A stretch of 64,000 bases of DNA from Archangium sp. (GTDB taxonomy: Bacteria; Myxococcota; Myxococcia; Myxococcales; Myxococcaceae): positions 62,001-126,000 of the forward strand of contig JALHMW010000004.1 of the NCBI GenBank assembly GCA_022843845.1, given 5' to 3'. A program made the position numbers and the translations under genes. This document shows positions 29,101 to 39,596 of this stretch, piece by piece (the stretch's first letter is position 1; every line of letters begins with the position of its first letter). The notes under the pieces are model-generated. The model did no database searches, was not told the DNA's origin, and worked only from the letters and a program-made list of their open reading frames with translations.

Positions 29101-32100
29101 GAGATCGACTCGAACGATCTCGTCCTCATCTCCGTGCCGTTGCGGGTCGCGGGCGGCGCGAACAACTCGGCGCCGCACGACGTCTCGCTGTCGGTCGCGC
29201 TGCCGGTGCAGCTGACGGCCGAACCGGGCAGCGTCGCCTTCGACTCGAACTGCCCTGCGCCCACCAGCCAGAGCCTGGTCGGCACCGGCCTGTCGGTCGG
29301 GTTCGCGACGCTCGCGCTCGGCGACGCCGGCTCGTGTGGCCTCACCTTCGCGGCCCGCGTCGGCCAGAACGTCACCTACAACCAGCAACTCGCGCCGCTG
29401 GCGACGATGACGTGGACGAGCCGCATGGGCACCGTGAGCACGCCGGTGAGCGCGTTCTCGACGACGTCGGTCGAGCGCACCGGCAACGGCGCTGACCCCG
29501 GCGGAACGCTGAACAACTACCGCGTCACGGCCACGGGCCCCGTCCGCATGGCGACCTCGGCGCCGGGCACCTGGGCGCTGGTGAGCAGCACGAACCCGGC
29601 GACCGCCGACAACCTGCTCTCTGTCTCGGAAGACCTCGTGCTGCGCTTCCGCGTCGCGCTCGCAGAGGGCAACCACCCGAGCCTCGCCTTCCGCTTCACG
29701 CCGCCGGCGATGCTGGGCGTGCGCCGCGTCGAGCTCGACACCATGACGCCGGGCTTCACGGGGGTGATCGCCAACCCGGCGGCGCTGACGCCCCCCGGCA
29801 CTGCAGGCTCGCCCGTCATCGCCTCGTTCGGAGCGGTCTCGGTGCCGGGTGACAACAACCTCTCGAACAACACGCTGGACCTGCTCGTCACCGTACGCAA
29901 CGTGGCGCTCAACAGCGCGAGCGCAGCGGCCATCCTCGCGGTCACGGAGAGCGCTGGGGTGCAGCTCGCCACGGCGTCGAGCTTCGGCGTGCTGCTCGCG
30001 GCGCCCCGCCCACGCCTCACCGCAGCAGTCGACAACCCGGCGCCGAGCCCCGACGCCGGCGTCGTCTTGACGGCGACGCTCTCGAACCTCGCTCTCAACT
30101 CCCAGGCTGACGGTGGCGGGCTGGAGCAGACCTCGGTCGCCTGCAACGTGCCCGTGACCCTGGCGACGCCCGCGGGCTTCTTCGCGCAGAACCCTGCGAC
30201 CGACGGCCTCGACAACGACGGCAACGGCAGCACCGACGACGCGCCTGAGGCCAGCGTGCTCTCGGGCTCGACGTTCATCTTCAACTCGGGCCGCTGCATC
30301 AACCCGGCAGAGCAGCTGCAGTTCCGCGCTGCCTTCCGCTCGAGCAGCACCATTCAGGGCGTGCCGGTGAACTTCGACCCCACCATGGGCACCTATTTGA
30401 CCGCCGCGATGATGGGCACCTCGCTCTCGCCGCAGAGCGACAGGTTCGACAACAACGGCAACGCGGCGGTCGACGAGTCGACCCCGGTGCCCGACGGCGT
30501 CGCGCGGGTCCTCGTGACGCCCAACGTCCCGCGCCTCGACTTCACCCTCATCGGCCGCAACACCATCGACGCAGGGACCTCGGTGGTGGCCGGCAACGAC
30601 GTGCGGTGGACGGTGCGCCTGGTGAACACGGGCGCGGGCGATCTCACCAACGTTCGCCTCGAGGTGCCCTTCGCGCCGCTGACGACCTACCTCCCGGACT
30701 CCGGCACGGCCACGCAGGGCGCGCTCGCCGAGACGATGACGGCGCTGACGCTCGACGTCGGCACGGTCGCCGGCTGCCCGCCGCTCCCCGACGGTGGCGC
30801 CGGCACGGCCTGCAGCAGCGTGGTGATGACGCTCGCCGCCCGCACCTCGCTGCGTATTCCCAACGACGGCGGCGTGGTGACGCAGGCGCGCCTGACGGCC
30901 GACCCGCCGTTCTCGCTCCTGTTGACCGACGACCCCTCGACGACCGCGCCCGTCGATGCGACCCGCGTGCGAGTGCTCAACACGCTCGACGTCGACGGTG
31001 ACGGCGTGGCGAACGGCGCCGACCGCAACCCGAACAACCCGGCCTCGTGCAGCGACGTCGACGGCGACGGCTGTGACGACTGCGCCGTGGCCTTCAACCA
31101 GCAGCCCGCCAACGACGGCCCCGACGACGACGGCGACGGCATGTGCAACGCGGGCGACCCCTCGCCGAATGACGTCGACGCCGACGACGACGGCCTCACC
31201 GATGGCAACGAGCGCGACCCGCTCTCCGACACCGACGGCGATGGCCTGGTCAACGTGCTCGACCCCGACTCCGACGACGACGGCCTGTTCGACGGCACCG
31301 AAGCAGGCGTCAGCACTGCGAGCGCCGGCACCGACGTCTCGAAGGGGCTCTTCATCGCCGACGCCGACCCGCTCACGACGACCGACGTGCTCCGCGCAGA
31401 CACCGATCGCGCTGGCCGCATCGATGGCACGGAAGACCTCAACAAGAATGGCCGCGTCGACATGGGCGATGGCGACCCGAACGCCGCCGCCGACGACGCC
31501 AGCCAGACCGACACCGACGGCGACGGCCTCTCTGACGCCGACGAGCTCTCGCGTGGCCTGCCCATCGACGACGCCGACGCCGACGACGACGGCGTGGTCG
31601 ACGGCAAGGAAGCCAACCCCACCACCAACACCGACGGTGACGGGCTCCTCACCAACATCCTCGACCCCGACTCCGACAACGACGGTCTCTTCGACGGCAC
31701 GGAAGCAGGCATCACCACCCCGTCGTCAGGCACGGCCCTCGCGCGACGCCGTTTCATCGCCGACGCCGACCCGAGCACCCGCACCGCGGTGCTGCGCGCC
31801 GACACCGACCGCGGCGGCGTGATCGATGGCTTCGAAGACCTGAACCTCAACGGCCGCACCGACCAGGGTGAGCGCAACCCAGGCGACGCTCCAGACGATC
31901 TCGTCGTGGCCCTCGACACCGACGGCGATCGCATGCCCGACACGCTGGAGGCCTTCCTCGGCACCAACCCGCGCGACCGCGACAGCGACGACGACGGCGT
32001 CATCGACGGCGACGAGCAGCAGTTCTCGGACGACACCGACGGCGACGGCCTCGTCAACGCGCTCGACGCCGACAGCGACGACGACGGCCTCTTCGACGGC

Positions 32101-33570
32101 ACCGAGGCAGGCGTCACCATGCCCAGCATCGACACCAACGAGAACAGGAGGGCCTTCGCGCCCGACGCCGACACCACCACGCGCACCAGCCCGCTCTCGG
32201 CTGACAGCGATCGCGGCGGCAAGAAGGACGGCTTCGAAGACATCAACCTCAACGGCCGGGTCGACCCTGGCGAGGGCAACCCGCTCCTGGCGGCAGACGA
32301 CAGCACCCTCACCATCGCCGACGCCGATGCCGACGGCATTCCAGACGCTGCCGAGACGCGCGTTCAGTCGAACCCGACCGACGCCGACTCCGACGACGAC
32401 GGCCTGCTCGACGGCCTCGAGTCGAACTACGCGCTCGACGCCGACAACGATGGCGTGCCCAACATCAACGACCCTGACAGCGACGGCGACCGGCTGTTCG
32501 ACGGCACCGAGGCGGGCGTCGCGACCGCTCCGGCGGCGACCGACACGACAAGGAACTTCTTCATCGCCGACGCCAACCCGGCCACGCGCACCCTCGTGCT
32601 GGTGGCCGACACCGACCAGGGCGGCATGGGCGACGGCGCCGAAGACGCCAACCGCAACGGCCGCGTCGACACCGGAGAGACCGACCCGCTCCTCAAGGCC
32701 GACGATCGCCCCCTGCAAGACAGCGACGGCGACACCATTCGTGACGTGGAAGACGGCTACCAGGACACCGACGGTGACGGCACGCCCAACTACCTCGACA
32801 CCGACTCCGACGGAGACGGCTTGAGCGACGCCGTCGAAGCCGGTGATGCCAGCCCCGCCACGACGCCGGTCGACACCGACCGCGACGGCACGCCCGACTT
32901 CCTCGACCTCGACTCCGACGCCGACACGGTGGGTGACGCGAACGAAGCGGGCACGGGCATGACGCCGCTCGACACCGACCGCGACGGCGTCGCCGACTTC
33001 CGCGACACCGACGCCGATGGAGACACGGTGCTCGACGCCGACGAAGCGGGCGACGCAGACCTGGCGACGCCGCCCATCGACACCGACATGGACGGCACGC
33101 CCGACGTGCGCGACAGCGACTCCGACGGCGACGGCTTCTCCGACGCGCTCGAGGCCGGCCGCCTCGACCCGATGGTGCGCCCGGTCGACACCGACATGGA
33201 CGGGGTGCCCGACCTGCGCGACACCGACAGCGACGCCGACACGGTCGCCGACCGCACCGACAACTGCCGGCTGGTGGGCAACACCGACCAGCGCGACACC
33301 GACGGCGACGGGGTGGGTGACGCCTGCAGCGCCGACCTCGACGGCGACGGCGTGCGCAACGCCGACGACAACTGCCCGACGGTCGCCAACTTCGACCAGA
33401 AGGACACCGACGGCGACGGCGTGGGAGACACCTGCGACACCGACATCAACGGCGACGGCTTCGTCGATGGCGTCAGCGTGAAGGGTGGCGGGTGCTCCTC
33501 GACGGGGTTGTCGCTGGTGCCGCTGGCGCTGGCGATGCTGGCGCTCCGTCGCCGGCGCTGGCAGCCGTGA
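26170..33570 (+). CDS. Giant DUF11-like/TSP3 surface protein with MYXO-CTERM tail
   Basis: I chose ATG 26170 because AGAAGG sits nine bases upstream; GTG 26152 and ATG 26161 are alternatives. The 2466-residue protein has a signal peptide (NVLAALLSATVALFPVVAAAQ) and ~1600 residues of repeated Ig-like/DUF11-type beta domains (VRGQTFTLDVDVTNGGTAAG, LIVENRGTLAARDVRVKLAL). About 830 residues of Asp-rich TSP3 calcium-binding repeats follow, including four ~134-residue super-repeats. The end (GGGCSSTG, hydrophobic helix, LRRRRWQP) is a MYXO-CTERM-type sorting tail. It is likely a long calcium-stiffened filament anchored to the cell surface, paired with the upstream OmpA-TSP3 protein. Confidence 0.88.
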   Translation: MMKNSNVLAALLSATVALFPVVAAAQPTATCAMSGPASVVRGQTFTLDVDVTNGGTAAGYAPAIEVFLPAGLSYVSASSLGQALTTLANTTTLPFVNPLTGETVQGPAGARYLVLRLPLNQVGAGAPARRVTLTLNSATTATLDTAVAVNASCLFAYGATPLNDAQTDAPVRSDLILNANDQTVFQVTPVGALVIGRFERVSPAGVVTDAVTGPRTLVEAVYDLDAMVGTSITAASAVITLPDAFQLVSATATGGTVTSIPTAPASAPGGTVTVMYATIAGAAGVDRTIRVRGFISQNRTGGAPAINPTTLTPITVAPQLTLSGSGLTTPVTGQAALRGHAVLVRETMSTVAPVPGATITVTQVIEQSDFFGTTANDVTTTLAPGLSYVAASSTPLTPVVAGNVLTFPVGALAQVAMADMLPASRTNTFSVTVDESYPSAGPLFGGDRLPTVHSLVSTTTAAASRTQTEAASGTDATPIVAQATLSTATLISGTPTTTVKAGDVVTFRVTSTLVSGDHDGEAISLILPAPLFDVSALASTTFGGALVRYSPNATTGLPTGVTVSTNAAANSVTLTFPRISGGTPPITVEVDVDVTATANPIDDGFVVVTPVASNHTGTLQTYLRTANPALTVQAPSLRTIASAFASSTTDAVFAPAATVTLPSPLTSTTLGTVNNSNVSAIHAQGTVDVRLIVENRGTLAARDVRVKLALPAGLTGALVSAVDGVGTATPTSGDLFGAGLDFTDPLDASSPTTGLNLRVVVARLTVGVNLAPRFDLVATGQVERFASAAAGPNFVGNVATTAEGVTISTRAASAAVVLSVPDTAATIGETFTYVVSGVVPNGSTVASLPVTLSLPSQLAFVSASGLSAAAGITCGGAACTLPTPMVTNEGRDVTFVFSAVSNADTDISTPELLSFNTTVVVNNVASATGGTSNLNLNTSFAGATSTTDAGSRVRLLEPAMAFAGVTTDGGALSDGGSEIDSNDLVLISVPLRVAGGANNSAPHDVSLSVALPVQLTAEPGSVAFDSNCPAPTSQSLVGTGLSVGFATLALGDAGSCGLTFAARVGQNVTYNQQLAPLATMTWTSRMGTVSTPVSAFSTTSVERTGNGADPGGTLNNYRVTATGPVRMATSAPGTWALVSSTNPATADNLLSVSEDLVLRFRVALAEGNHPSLAFRFTPPAMLGVRRVELDTMTPGFTGVIANPAALTPPGTAGSPVIASFGAVSVPGDNNLSNNTLDLLVTVRNVALNSASAAAILAVTESAGVQLATASSFGVLLAAPRPRLTAAVDNPAPSPDAGVVLTATLSNLALNSQADGGGLEQTSVACNVPVTLATPAGFFAQNPATDGLDNDGNGSTDDAPEASVLSGSTFIFNSGRCINPAEQLQFRAAFRSSSTIQGVPVNFDPTMGTYLTAAMMGTSLSPQSDRFDNNGNAAVDESTPVPDGVARVLVTPNVPRLDFTLIGRNTIDAGTSVVAGNDVRWTVRLVNTGAGDLTNVRLEVPFAPLTTYLPDSGTATQGALAETMTALTLDVGTVAGCPPLPDGGAGTACSSVVMTLAARTSLRIPNDGGVVTQARLTADPPFSLLLTDDPSTTAPVDATRVRVLNTLDVDGDGVANGADRNPNNPASCSDVDGDGCDDCAVAFNQQPANDGPDDDGDGMCNAGDPSPNDVDADDDGLTDGNERDPLSDTDGDGLVNVLDPDSDDDGLFDGTEAGVSTASAGTDVSKGLFIADADPLTTTDVLRADTDRAGRIDGTEDLNKNGRVDMGDGDPNAAADDASQTDTDGDGLSDADELSRGLPIDDADADDDGVVDGKEANPTTNTDGDGLLTNILDPDSDNDGLFDGTEAGITTPSSGTALARRRFIADADPSTRTAVLRADTDRGGVIDGFEDLNLNGRTDQGERNPGDAPDDLVVALDTDGDRMPDTLEAFLGTNPRDRDSDDDGVIDGDEQQFSDDTDGDGLVNALDADSDDDGLFDGTEAGVTMPSIDTNENRRAFAPDADTTTRTSPLSADSDRGGKKDGFEDINLNGRVDPGEGNPLLAADDSTLTIADADADGIPDAAETRVQSNPTDADSDDDGLLDGLESNYALDADNDGVPNINDPDSDGDRLFDGTEAGVATAPAATDTTRNFFIADANPATRTLVLVADTDQGGMGDGAEDANRNGRVDTGETDPLLKADDRPLQDSDGDTIRDVEDGYQDTDGDGTPNYLDTDSDGDGLSDAVEAGDASPATTPVDTDRDGTPDFLDLDSDADTVGDANEAGTGMTPLDTDRDGVADFRDTDADGDTVLDADEAGDADLATPPIDTDMDGTPDVRDSDSDGDGFSDALEAGRLDPMVRPVDTDMDGVPDLRDTDSDADTVADRTDNCRLVGNTDQRDTDGDGVGDACSADLDGDGVRNADDNCPTVANFDQKDTDGDGVGDTCDTDINGDGFVDGVSVKGGGCSSTGLSLVPLALAMLALRRRRWQP
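31291..32900 (+). repeat. Four ~402-bp tandem repeats inside the giant surface-protein gene
   Basis: The stretch encoding FDGTEAG recurs with its GACGGC at 31291, 31693, 32095 and 32500, giving spacings of 402, 402 and 405 bp. Each unit encodes FIADADP-TRT-VLRADTD, then DG-EDLN-NGR-D-GE, then several DTDGDG-type loops. Units differ at many positions, so they are old rather than newly copied, but the register is strictly kept in codons. Confidence 0.8.
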
Positions 33571-34172
33571 GACGCACCCCGGTGCTGGTGGGCGCCGTGC
33601 TCCTCGTCGTGGGGGCTGGCGGCGCCTTCCTGTACACGTCGAGCCGCGAGGCCGCCGAGACGAAGCGACGGGAAGACCTCGAGTACGCCGCGCGGTGGGA
33701 CCTCGATCACGGGCAGGCGGCGCAGGCGCTCGAGAAGGTGAAGGCGCTCGAGCAGGCGGACCCGAGCCGCAAGGCGTTGGCCGGGCTGCTGGGCCGCGCG
33801 CTGGTGTCGGCAGGCGCTCCAGCTGAAGGGGTCGCGAAGCTCGACCAGGCCGTCGCGGCGAACCCAGCCGACGCAGAGGCGTACGAGTATCTCGGCGTGG
33901 CCCGCGCGCAGCTGGGTGCCGCAGCCGAGGCGAAGGTGGCGTTCACGAAGGCGCTCGAGCTCGAGCCGCGCAGGGTGTCGGCGTGGAGGCGGCTGGCGCA
34001 GGTCTGCTTGACGACAGGTGACGTCAGCGCGGCCACTGCAGCGTGGACCCAGGCGCTGGGAGGCGCAGACCCGGCAGACCGCGAGACGATTCGCACCGAG
34101 GCGCGCACCCTGCTCGAGTTGGCCGGCAAGGCCGACGAGGCGCGGGCGTTCTCGAGCGAGGCGCCTCGATGA
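33567..34172 (+). CDS. Membrane-anchored TPR protein
   Basis: GTG 33567 overlaps the TGA of the giant surface-protein gene. The 201-residue product has one N-terminal membrane segment (VLVGAVLLVVGAGGAFLY) and then TPR repeats (QALEKVKALEQADPS, AVAANPADAEAYEYLGVARAQLG, AFTKALELEPRRVSAW). Coupled translation suggests it helps assemble, export or anchor the surface protein, though this is inference. Confidence 0.8.
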   Translation: MRRTPVLVGAVLLVVGAGGAFLYTSSREAAETKRREDLEYAARWDLDHGQAAQALEKVKALEQADPSRKALAGLLGRALVSAGAPAEGVAKLDQAVAANPADAEAYEYLGVARAQLGAAAEAKVAFTKALELEPRRVSAWRRLAQVCLTTGDVSAATAAWTQALGGADPADRETIRTEARTLLELAGKADEARAFSSEAPR

Positions 34173-34351
34173 GCTGCCAGGCGAGCGGTCCGGCTGCGGC
34201 GCTCAACGGTTCCGCCTGCTCGGCTGCGTCTTCCATCGGGGCTCAGCAGCTGCGGTGTGGAGCTTCTGTGATGCTGGTCGCCAGGACTTCCTGGTTCACG
34301 AGCAACGGGCAGTGAAGCTACACCGAGACGCATGACGAGCAAGGAGCCCCG

Positions 34352-34873
34352 ATGACGACCGTGGTCGCGACCCTGCCCGACGAGCTGGCCGAACACTGGC
34401 GCAACGTCTTGTCCGACGCGGGCATCACCTGCGAGCTGCGGCCCGCGGGCGCCGACGTCGAGGTGCTGGTGGCTGATGCAGACGCCGAGGCGGCGCGCGC
34501 CCTCTTCGACTCGCCGTTCGACGACGACGGGAGCGCTCCGGAAGAGACCGTCGGCGAAGGACCTTCGCTCGGCGTCGACGAGCGCACCGAGACGCTGGTG
34601 GTGACCGAGCACGCCGTCATCGCCGATCGACTGAGCCGAACGCTGCACCAGGCCGGCCTGTTCGCGGCCGTCCGCAGCGGCATGACGACGAGCGTCTTTG
34701 GCACCGAGGGCACGCCACAATTCACTGTCACCGTGTCGGAGGCGAAGCGCCAAGAGGCCTCCACGGTGCTCGAGGCGTGGGCTCAGACGCACGCGAACGA
34801 CTTCGCCACCGAGGCGGGCTTGAGCCGCGAGGAGCTGTTCGACGTGCTGCGGCACTTCCTGCGCGCTCCGTGA
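34352..34873 (+). CDS. DUF2007-like protein (two similar halves)
   Basis: ATG 34352 is preceded by AAGGAG at good spacing. The 173-residue soluble protein has two alpha/beta halves that look alike: LPDELAEHWRNVLSDAGITCEL with VEVLVADADAEAARALF, and VIADRLSRTLHQAGLFAAV with FTVTVSEAKRQEASTVLE. This resembles small ferredoxin-like DUF2007 signal-transduction domains, but I am not certain. The 179 bp upstream (34173-34351) contains nothing I can support. Confidence 0.6.
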   Translation: MTTVVATLPDELAEHWRNVLSDAGITCELRPAGADVEVLVADADAEAARALFDSPFDDDGSAPEETVGEGPSLGVDERTETLVVTEHAVIADRLSRTLHQAGLFAAVRSGMTTSVFGTEGTPQFTVTVSEAKRQEASTVLEAWAQTHANDFATEAGLSREELFDVLRHFLRAP

Positions 34874-34903
34874 GAGTCGACGCCGCGCGCGAATCGCAAG
34901 ACC

Positions 34904-36253
34904 TCAGGGACAGAGGCTGCTGCGCTCGGCCAGGCCCCAGGTGATGAAGAAGATGGGGTGCGAGCCGTTGAACGCCGTCGTCGGGAGGATCTGCCAGCTG
35001 ACGCCATCGGTGCTGCGCAGGAACCGCTGCGTTCGGTAGCCCTCCCAGACGTTGGCGACCGCCACCAGCGTGCCGTCTGGTGAGCGGGCGACGGGCCCGA
35101 GGCTGACGGCCGGCGTCAGTGGCGTCGAGGTCCAGGTGAGGCCATCGGGGCTGCTCCAGCGGGCGGTGCGCGACCAGAACCAGAACTGCGAGCCGGTCCA
35201 CAGCCCGCTCGAATAGATCTCCGAGGCGATGGTGGTCCTCGTCCACGTCTCGCCGCCGTCCGTCGAGCGACAGATGGTGCGATTCGAGCCCGCCATCACG
35301 ATGACGCCGTTGCCGCCGACGATGTCTCCGTACGCACCGACGTCGCCTCCACAGTCGGCGGGGAGCGTGCGGGGACGCCACCAGGTCTGGCCGCGATCGG
35401 AGCTGATGAGAATGTCACGGTCGCGGTTCCCGCTGGCGACGGCGACGAACCGGCCGGTGGCCCCGTAGGGCGCGAACGCGAAGCGGCGAACGCTCCAGAT
35501 GATCGGCTCGTTGGGGCCCGAGAAGTTGGCGGGGCCGCCCGCGTCCCAGCGCTCGCCGTCGCGCGACACTTTCGGAGACCGATCACCGGTCACGAACACG
35601 CCGGCGCCATACGCGATGCCGCCAAAGCCCGCGTGACCTTCGATGCTGCGGGTCCAGTCGACGCCGTTGCGGGAGCGGCGCACCGAACCCGGGAAGCCCC
35701 AGCCCCACGTGCCGACGAAGGTGGTGCCGTCGAACGCGACGCCTTTGGAGAAGCCCGGCGAGTGGCCGCAGTCGCACGGCGAGCTCATCGAGCAGCTGCC
35801 GTCGTACCAGCGACGACCGCAGCTCTTCCCGCTCACGTCGCACTCGATCGGCGTGGTGGAGCCGCAGATGAGCGAGTCACCTTCGCGATCCCACGCGCGG
35901 TCGGCGACCCAGGTCCGGCCGTCGTCGCATGAGATGGTGGTTCGGCCGACCATGCCCTGCGCGACGAAGATGGGAATCCGATCGCCGGCATCGGGGACGA
36001 GCGGCCCCGCGTCGATCCCGGCGTCAACGGAGACCGGACCCGCGTCGGTTCCGGAGTCGGGCATGGTGCTCCCGGCGTCAGGAACGCTCTGGCCGGCATC
36101 TTCAAGCTCGCTCGGACCGGCATCGGCGAGCCCGGGGCCTGCGTCGGCGTCGGAAACCCCGGCGGGGAGCTCGGGACGCATGGGATCCTCCGCCACGCCC
36201 ATGCAGGCAGTGAGCAGACCGAGGACGAGCCAGGCCGGGAGACGATGCGCCAT
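34904..36253 (-). CDS. BNR-repeat (sialidase-like propeller) lipoprotein
   Basis: The 449-residue lipoprotein begins AHRLPAWLVLGLLTAC with a good lipobox, followed by ~70 residues of DAG-rich linker. The rest is built of BNR/Asp-box repeats (SCDDGRTWV, SRDGERWD, SSDRGQTWW, STDGGETWTR, STDGVSWQ), typical of six-bladed propellers in sialidases and photosystem assembly factors. No sialidase catalytic Arg triad can be assigned by eye, so it is more likely a binding or structural protein. The start at 36253 has GGAAG upstream. Confidence 0.78.
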   Translation of the reverse strand: MAHRLPAWLVLGLLTACMGVAEDPMRPELPAGVSDADAGPGLADAGPSELEDAGQSVPDAGSTMPDSGTDAGPVSVDAGIDAGPLVPDAGDRIPIFVAQGMVGRTTISCDDGRTWVADRAWDREGDSLICGSTTPIECDVSGKSCGRRWYDGSCSMSSPCDCGHSPGFSKGVAFDGTTFVGTWGWGFPGSVRRSRNGVDWTRSIEGHAGFGGIAYGAGVFVTGDRSPKVSRDGERWDAGGPANFSGPNEPIIWSVRRFAFAPYGATGRFVAVASGNRDRDILISSDRGQTWWRPRTLPADCGGDVGAYGDIVGGNGVIVMAGSNRTICRSTDGGETWTRTTIASEIYSSGLWTGSQFWFWSRTARWSSPDGLTWTSTPLTPAVSLGPVARSPDGTLVAVANVWEGYRTQRFLRSTDGVSWQILPTTAFNGSHPIFFITWGLAERSSLCP

Positions 36254-36370
36254 CACCGCTCTTCCGCTCAGCGCTCCGGTTCCTTACGCCGCTCCGATTC
36301 CCGAGGTGATTCGGTCACTTGCGAGGCAGAAAGTCGCGCCGCCCGGGCGCAGGCAGGGCATAGGGAGCAC

Positions 36371-37891
36371 GTGGCGACCCTGCTCACCTTCCGTCGTGAC
36401 GTCAGCCTCGCGGTGCTCAGCCGAGCGAAGACGGCGGCGGACCATCACGAAGATCTCGGCTGCTCGATTCTCGGCCCAGCGTCGCGGGCCGTGCGTGACG
36501 CGCATGGCTGGCTCAAGCGCGAGGTGCAGCGACTTGGAGAGCACGAAGCCTCACGGCGCGCGCGGTCGCTCGTCAAACAGCTCGAGGCGACGCCCGCGTA
36601 TGCGCGGCTCACCACAGGAAAGCGGAAGAACGGGCGCCTCGTCCTGCGCGACGACGTGCGTTTTCCCGACCCGGCGCGTTTCCCTCCCCGTGTGCTGCAC
36701 GTGCGACGCGGTGAGCTGGGGTTCGATCTCGAGGTCAACGCCGCCGAGTGGCCCGCGATCGCCGACGCTTGCGCAGCGTTGGGCCGTGGCCTGTCGGTAC
36801 CGGAGCGCCGACTGTTCTCCCGTGTCCCGGTCTGCCGAACGCTGCTCGACGAGCTCTCGGCGGCTGGCTGGCTCGAGCGTCACGACGGCGCCTCCACGTT
36901 GCCGTCGAGCGGCTTCACCTTCGTCGGGCACAACACCACGCTCGTTCGTGATGGCGGCGCGTCGGTGCTCATCGACCCGTACTTCCGGCCGATGTCGCAG
37001 TTCGATCTCCCGAGCTACCCGCCGATGCAGGCGCGCGATCTCGGCGCGGTCGACGCTGTCTGCATCACGCACTCGCACGGCGATCACTTCCACCTCGGCT
37101 CGCTCCTGACGTTGCCGCGCGACACCGCCATCTTCGTTCCGCCCGTCGAGAAGGAGAGCCTCTTCTCGACCGACTGCGTGGCGAGGCTCGAGCAGCTCGG
37201 CTTCACCAACGTCCACGCTCCGGGCTGGTACTCGAGCCGGAAGGTCGGAGCCCTCTCGGTGCACGCGATGCCCTTCTACGGAGAGCAGCCGACCGACGGC
37301 GACGGCGTCTACGACGACCTCTTCAACATGGGGACGACCTGGGCGGTGCGCGGTCCGAACACCTCTGCAGCGTTCTTCGCGGACTCCGGCGACGACGTGC
37401 GCGGGCGCATGAGCGACGTCTGCGACCTCGCGACGCGCGGTGGACCGATCGACGTGCTCTTCTGCGGCGTGCGCGGCTTCCGGCTCAAGCCCATCTTCTT
37501 CGGCTTCACCACGCTCGACGCGTACCTGGTGAACGTGCCGCTCGATGCGTTGACGACGCCGCAGCAACTCATGGCGGGCCCGAGCGAGGCGCTGGCGTAC
37601 GCGAAGCGACTCGGCGCGAAGACGCTGGTGCCGTGCGCCGACGGTGGCGCGCCCTGGTACTGGAGAGAAGGCATGGGCCCGAAGTACCCCGGCTACCCGG
37701 GCGTTCCCGTCGAGGGCGCGTCGTCGCACGAAGAGAACCCCGACGCCGATCCGTACCCCGAGCGCGCGGTCGCGGCCCGCAAGCGCGGCGACGCAACAGT
37801 CACCGTGCTGAGGCCAGGTGAGGCGCTGACGGAGGGCCGCGTCACTCCGTTGCCCGATTTCCGCTGGCCGTTCGAGCCGCTCTCGAGCTGA
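36371..37891 (+). CDS. Metallo-beta-lactamase-fold hydrolase with helical N-terminal domain
   Basis: The ~506-residue protein has a helical/winged N-terminal region of ~190 residues (LLTFRRDVSLAVLSRAK, FDLEVNAAEWPAIADAC) ahead of a metallo-beta-lactamase domain. That domain starts VGHNTTLVRDGGASVLIDPYF and carries the metal motif THSHGDHFHLG. Later ligands are probably in FFADSGDD. The domain resembles the UlaG/NAPE-PLD-like MBL group. No signal peptide is seen, so it should be cytoplasmic. I chose GTG 36371 because the codons between ATG 36245 and this point look non-coding. The gene is divergent from the BNR lipoprotein. Confidence 0.75.
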   Translation: MATLLTFRRDVSLAVLSRAKTAADHHEDLGCSILGPASRAVRDAHGWLKREVQRLGEHEASRRARSLVKQLEATPAYARLTTGKRKNGRLVLRDDVRFPDPARFPPRVLHVRRGELGFDLEVNAAEWPAIADACAALGRGLSVPERRLFSRVPVCRTLLDELSAAGWLERHDGASTLPSSGFTFVGHNTTLVRDGGASVLIDPYFRPMSQFDLPSYPPMQARDLGAVDAVCITHSHGDHFHLGSLLTLPRDTAIFVPPVEKESLFSTDCVARLEQLGFTNVHAPGWYSSRKVGALSVHAMPFYGEQPTDGDGVYDDLFNMGTTWAVRGPNTSAAFFADSGDDVRGRMSDVCDLATRGGPIDVLFCGVRGFRLKPIFFGFTTLDAYLVNVPLDALTTPQQLMAGPSEALAYAKRLGAKTLVPCADGGAPWYWREGMGPKYPGYPGVPVEGASSHEENPDADPYPERAVAARKRGDATVTVLRPGEALTEGRVTPLPDFRWPFEPLSS

Positions 37892-37895
37892 CGAC

Positions 37896-39521
<1,626 letters not shown>

Positions 39522-39596
39522 GACGGGGCTGCCTGTACCACGAAGGGAGCACCCGTCGACGGGCCCGGGGAAGCGAACTGACGCGGAGGCGCGCGA

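Noticed and set aside
30687..32339. Ser/Pro-rich 550-codon antisense frame opposite the TSP3 region
   Set aside because: It is the mirror of Asp-rich GAC/GGC repeats and has no features of its own.
34173..34351. Possible small gene between the TPR protein and the DUF2007-like gene
   Set aside because: The short frame starting near 34169 overlaps the upstream stop but has no ribosome-binding site, no domain and poor composition.
36245..36370. Longer start for the metallo-hydrolase at 36371
   Set aside because: Codons there include TTA, GGT, CAT and ACT, unlike the rest, and it would overlap the divergent lipoprotein start.
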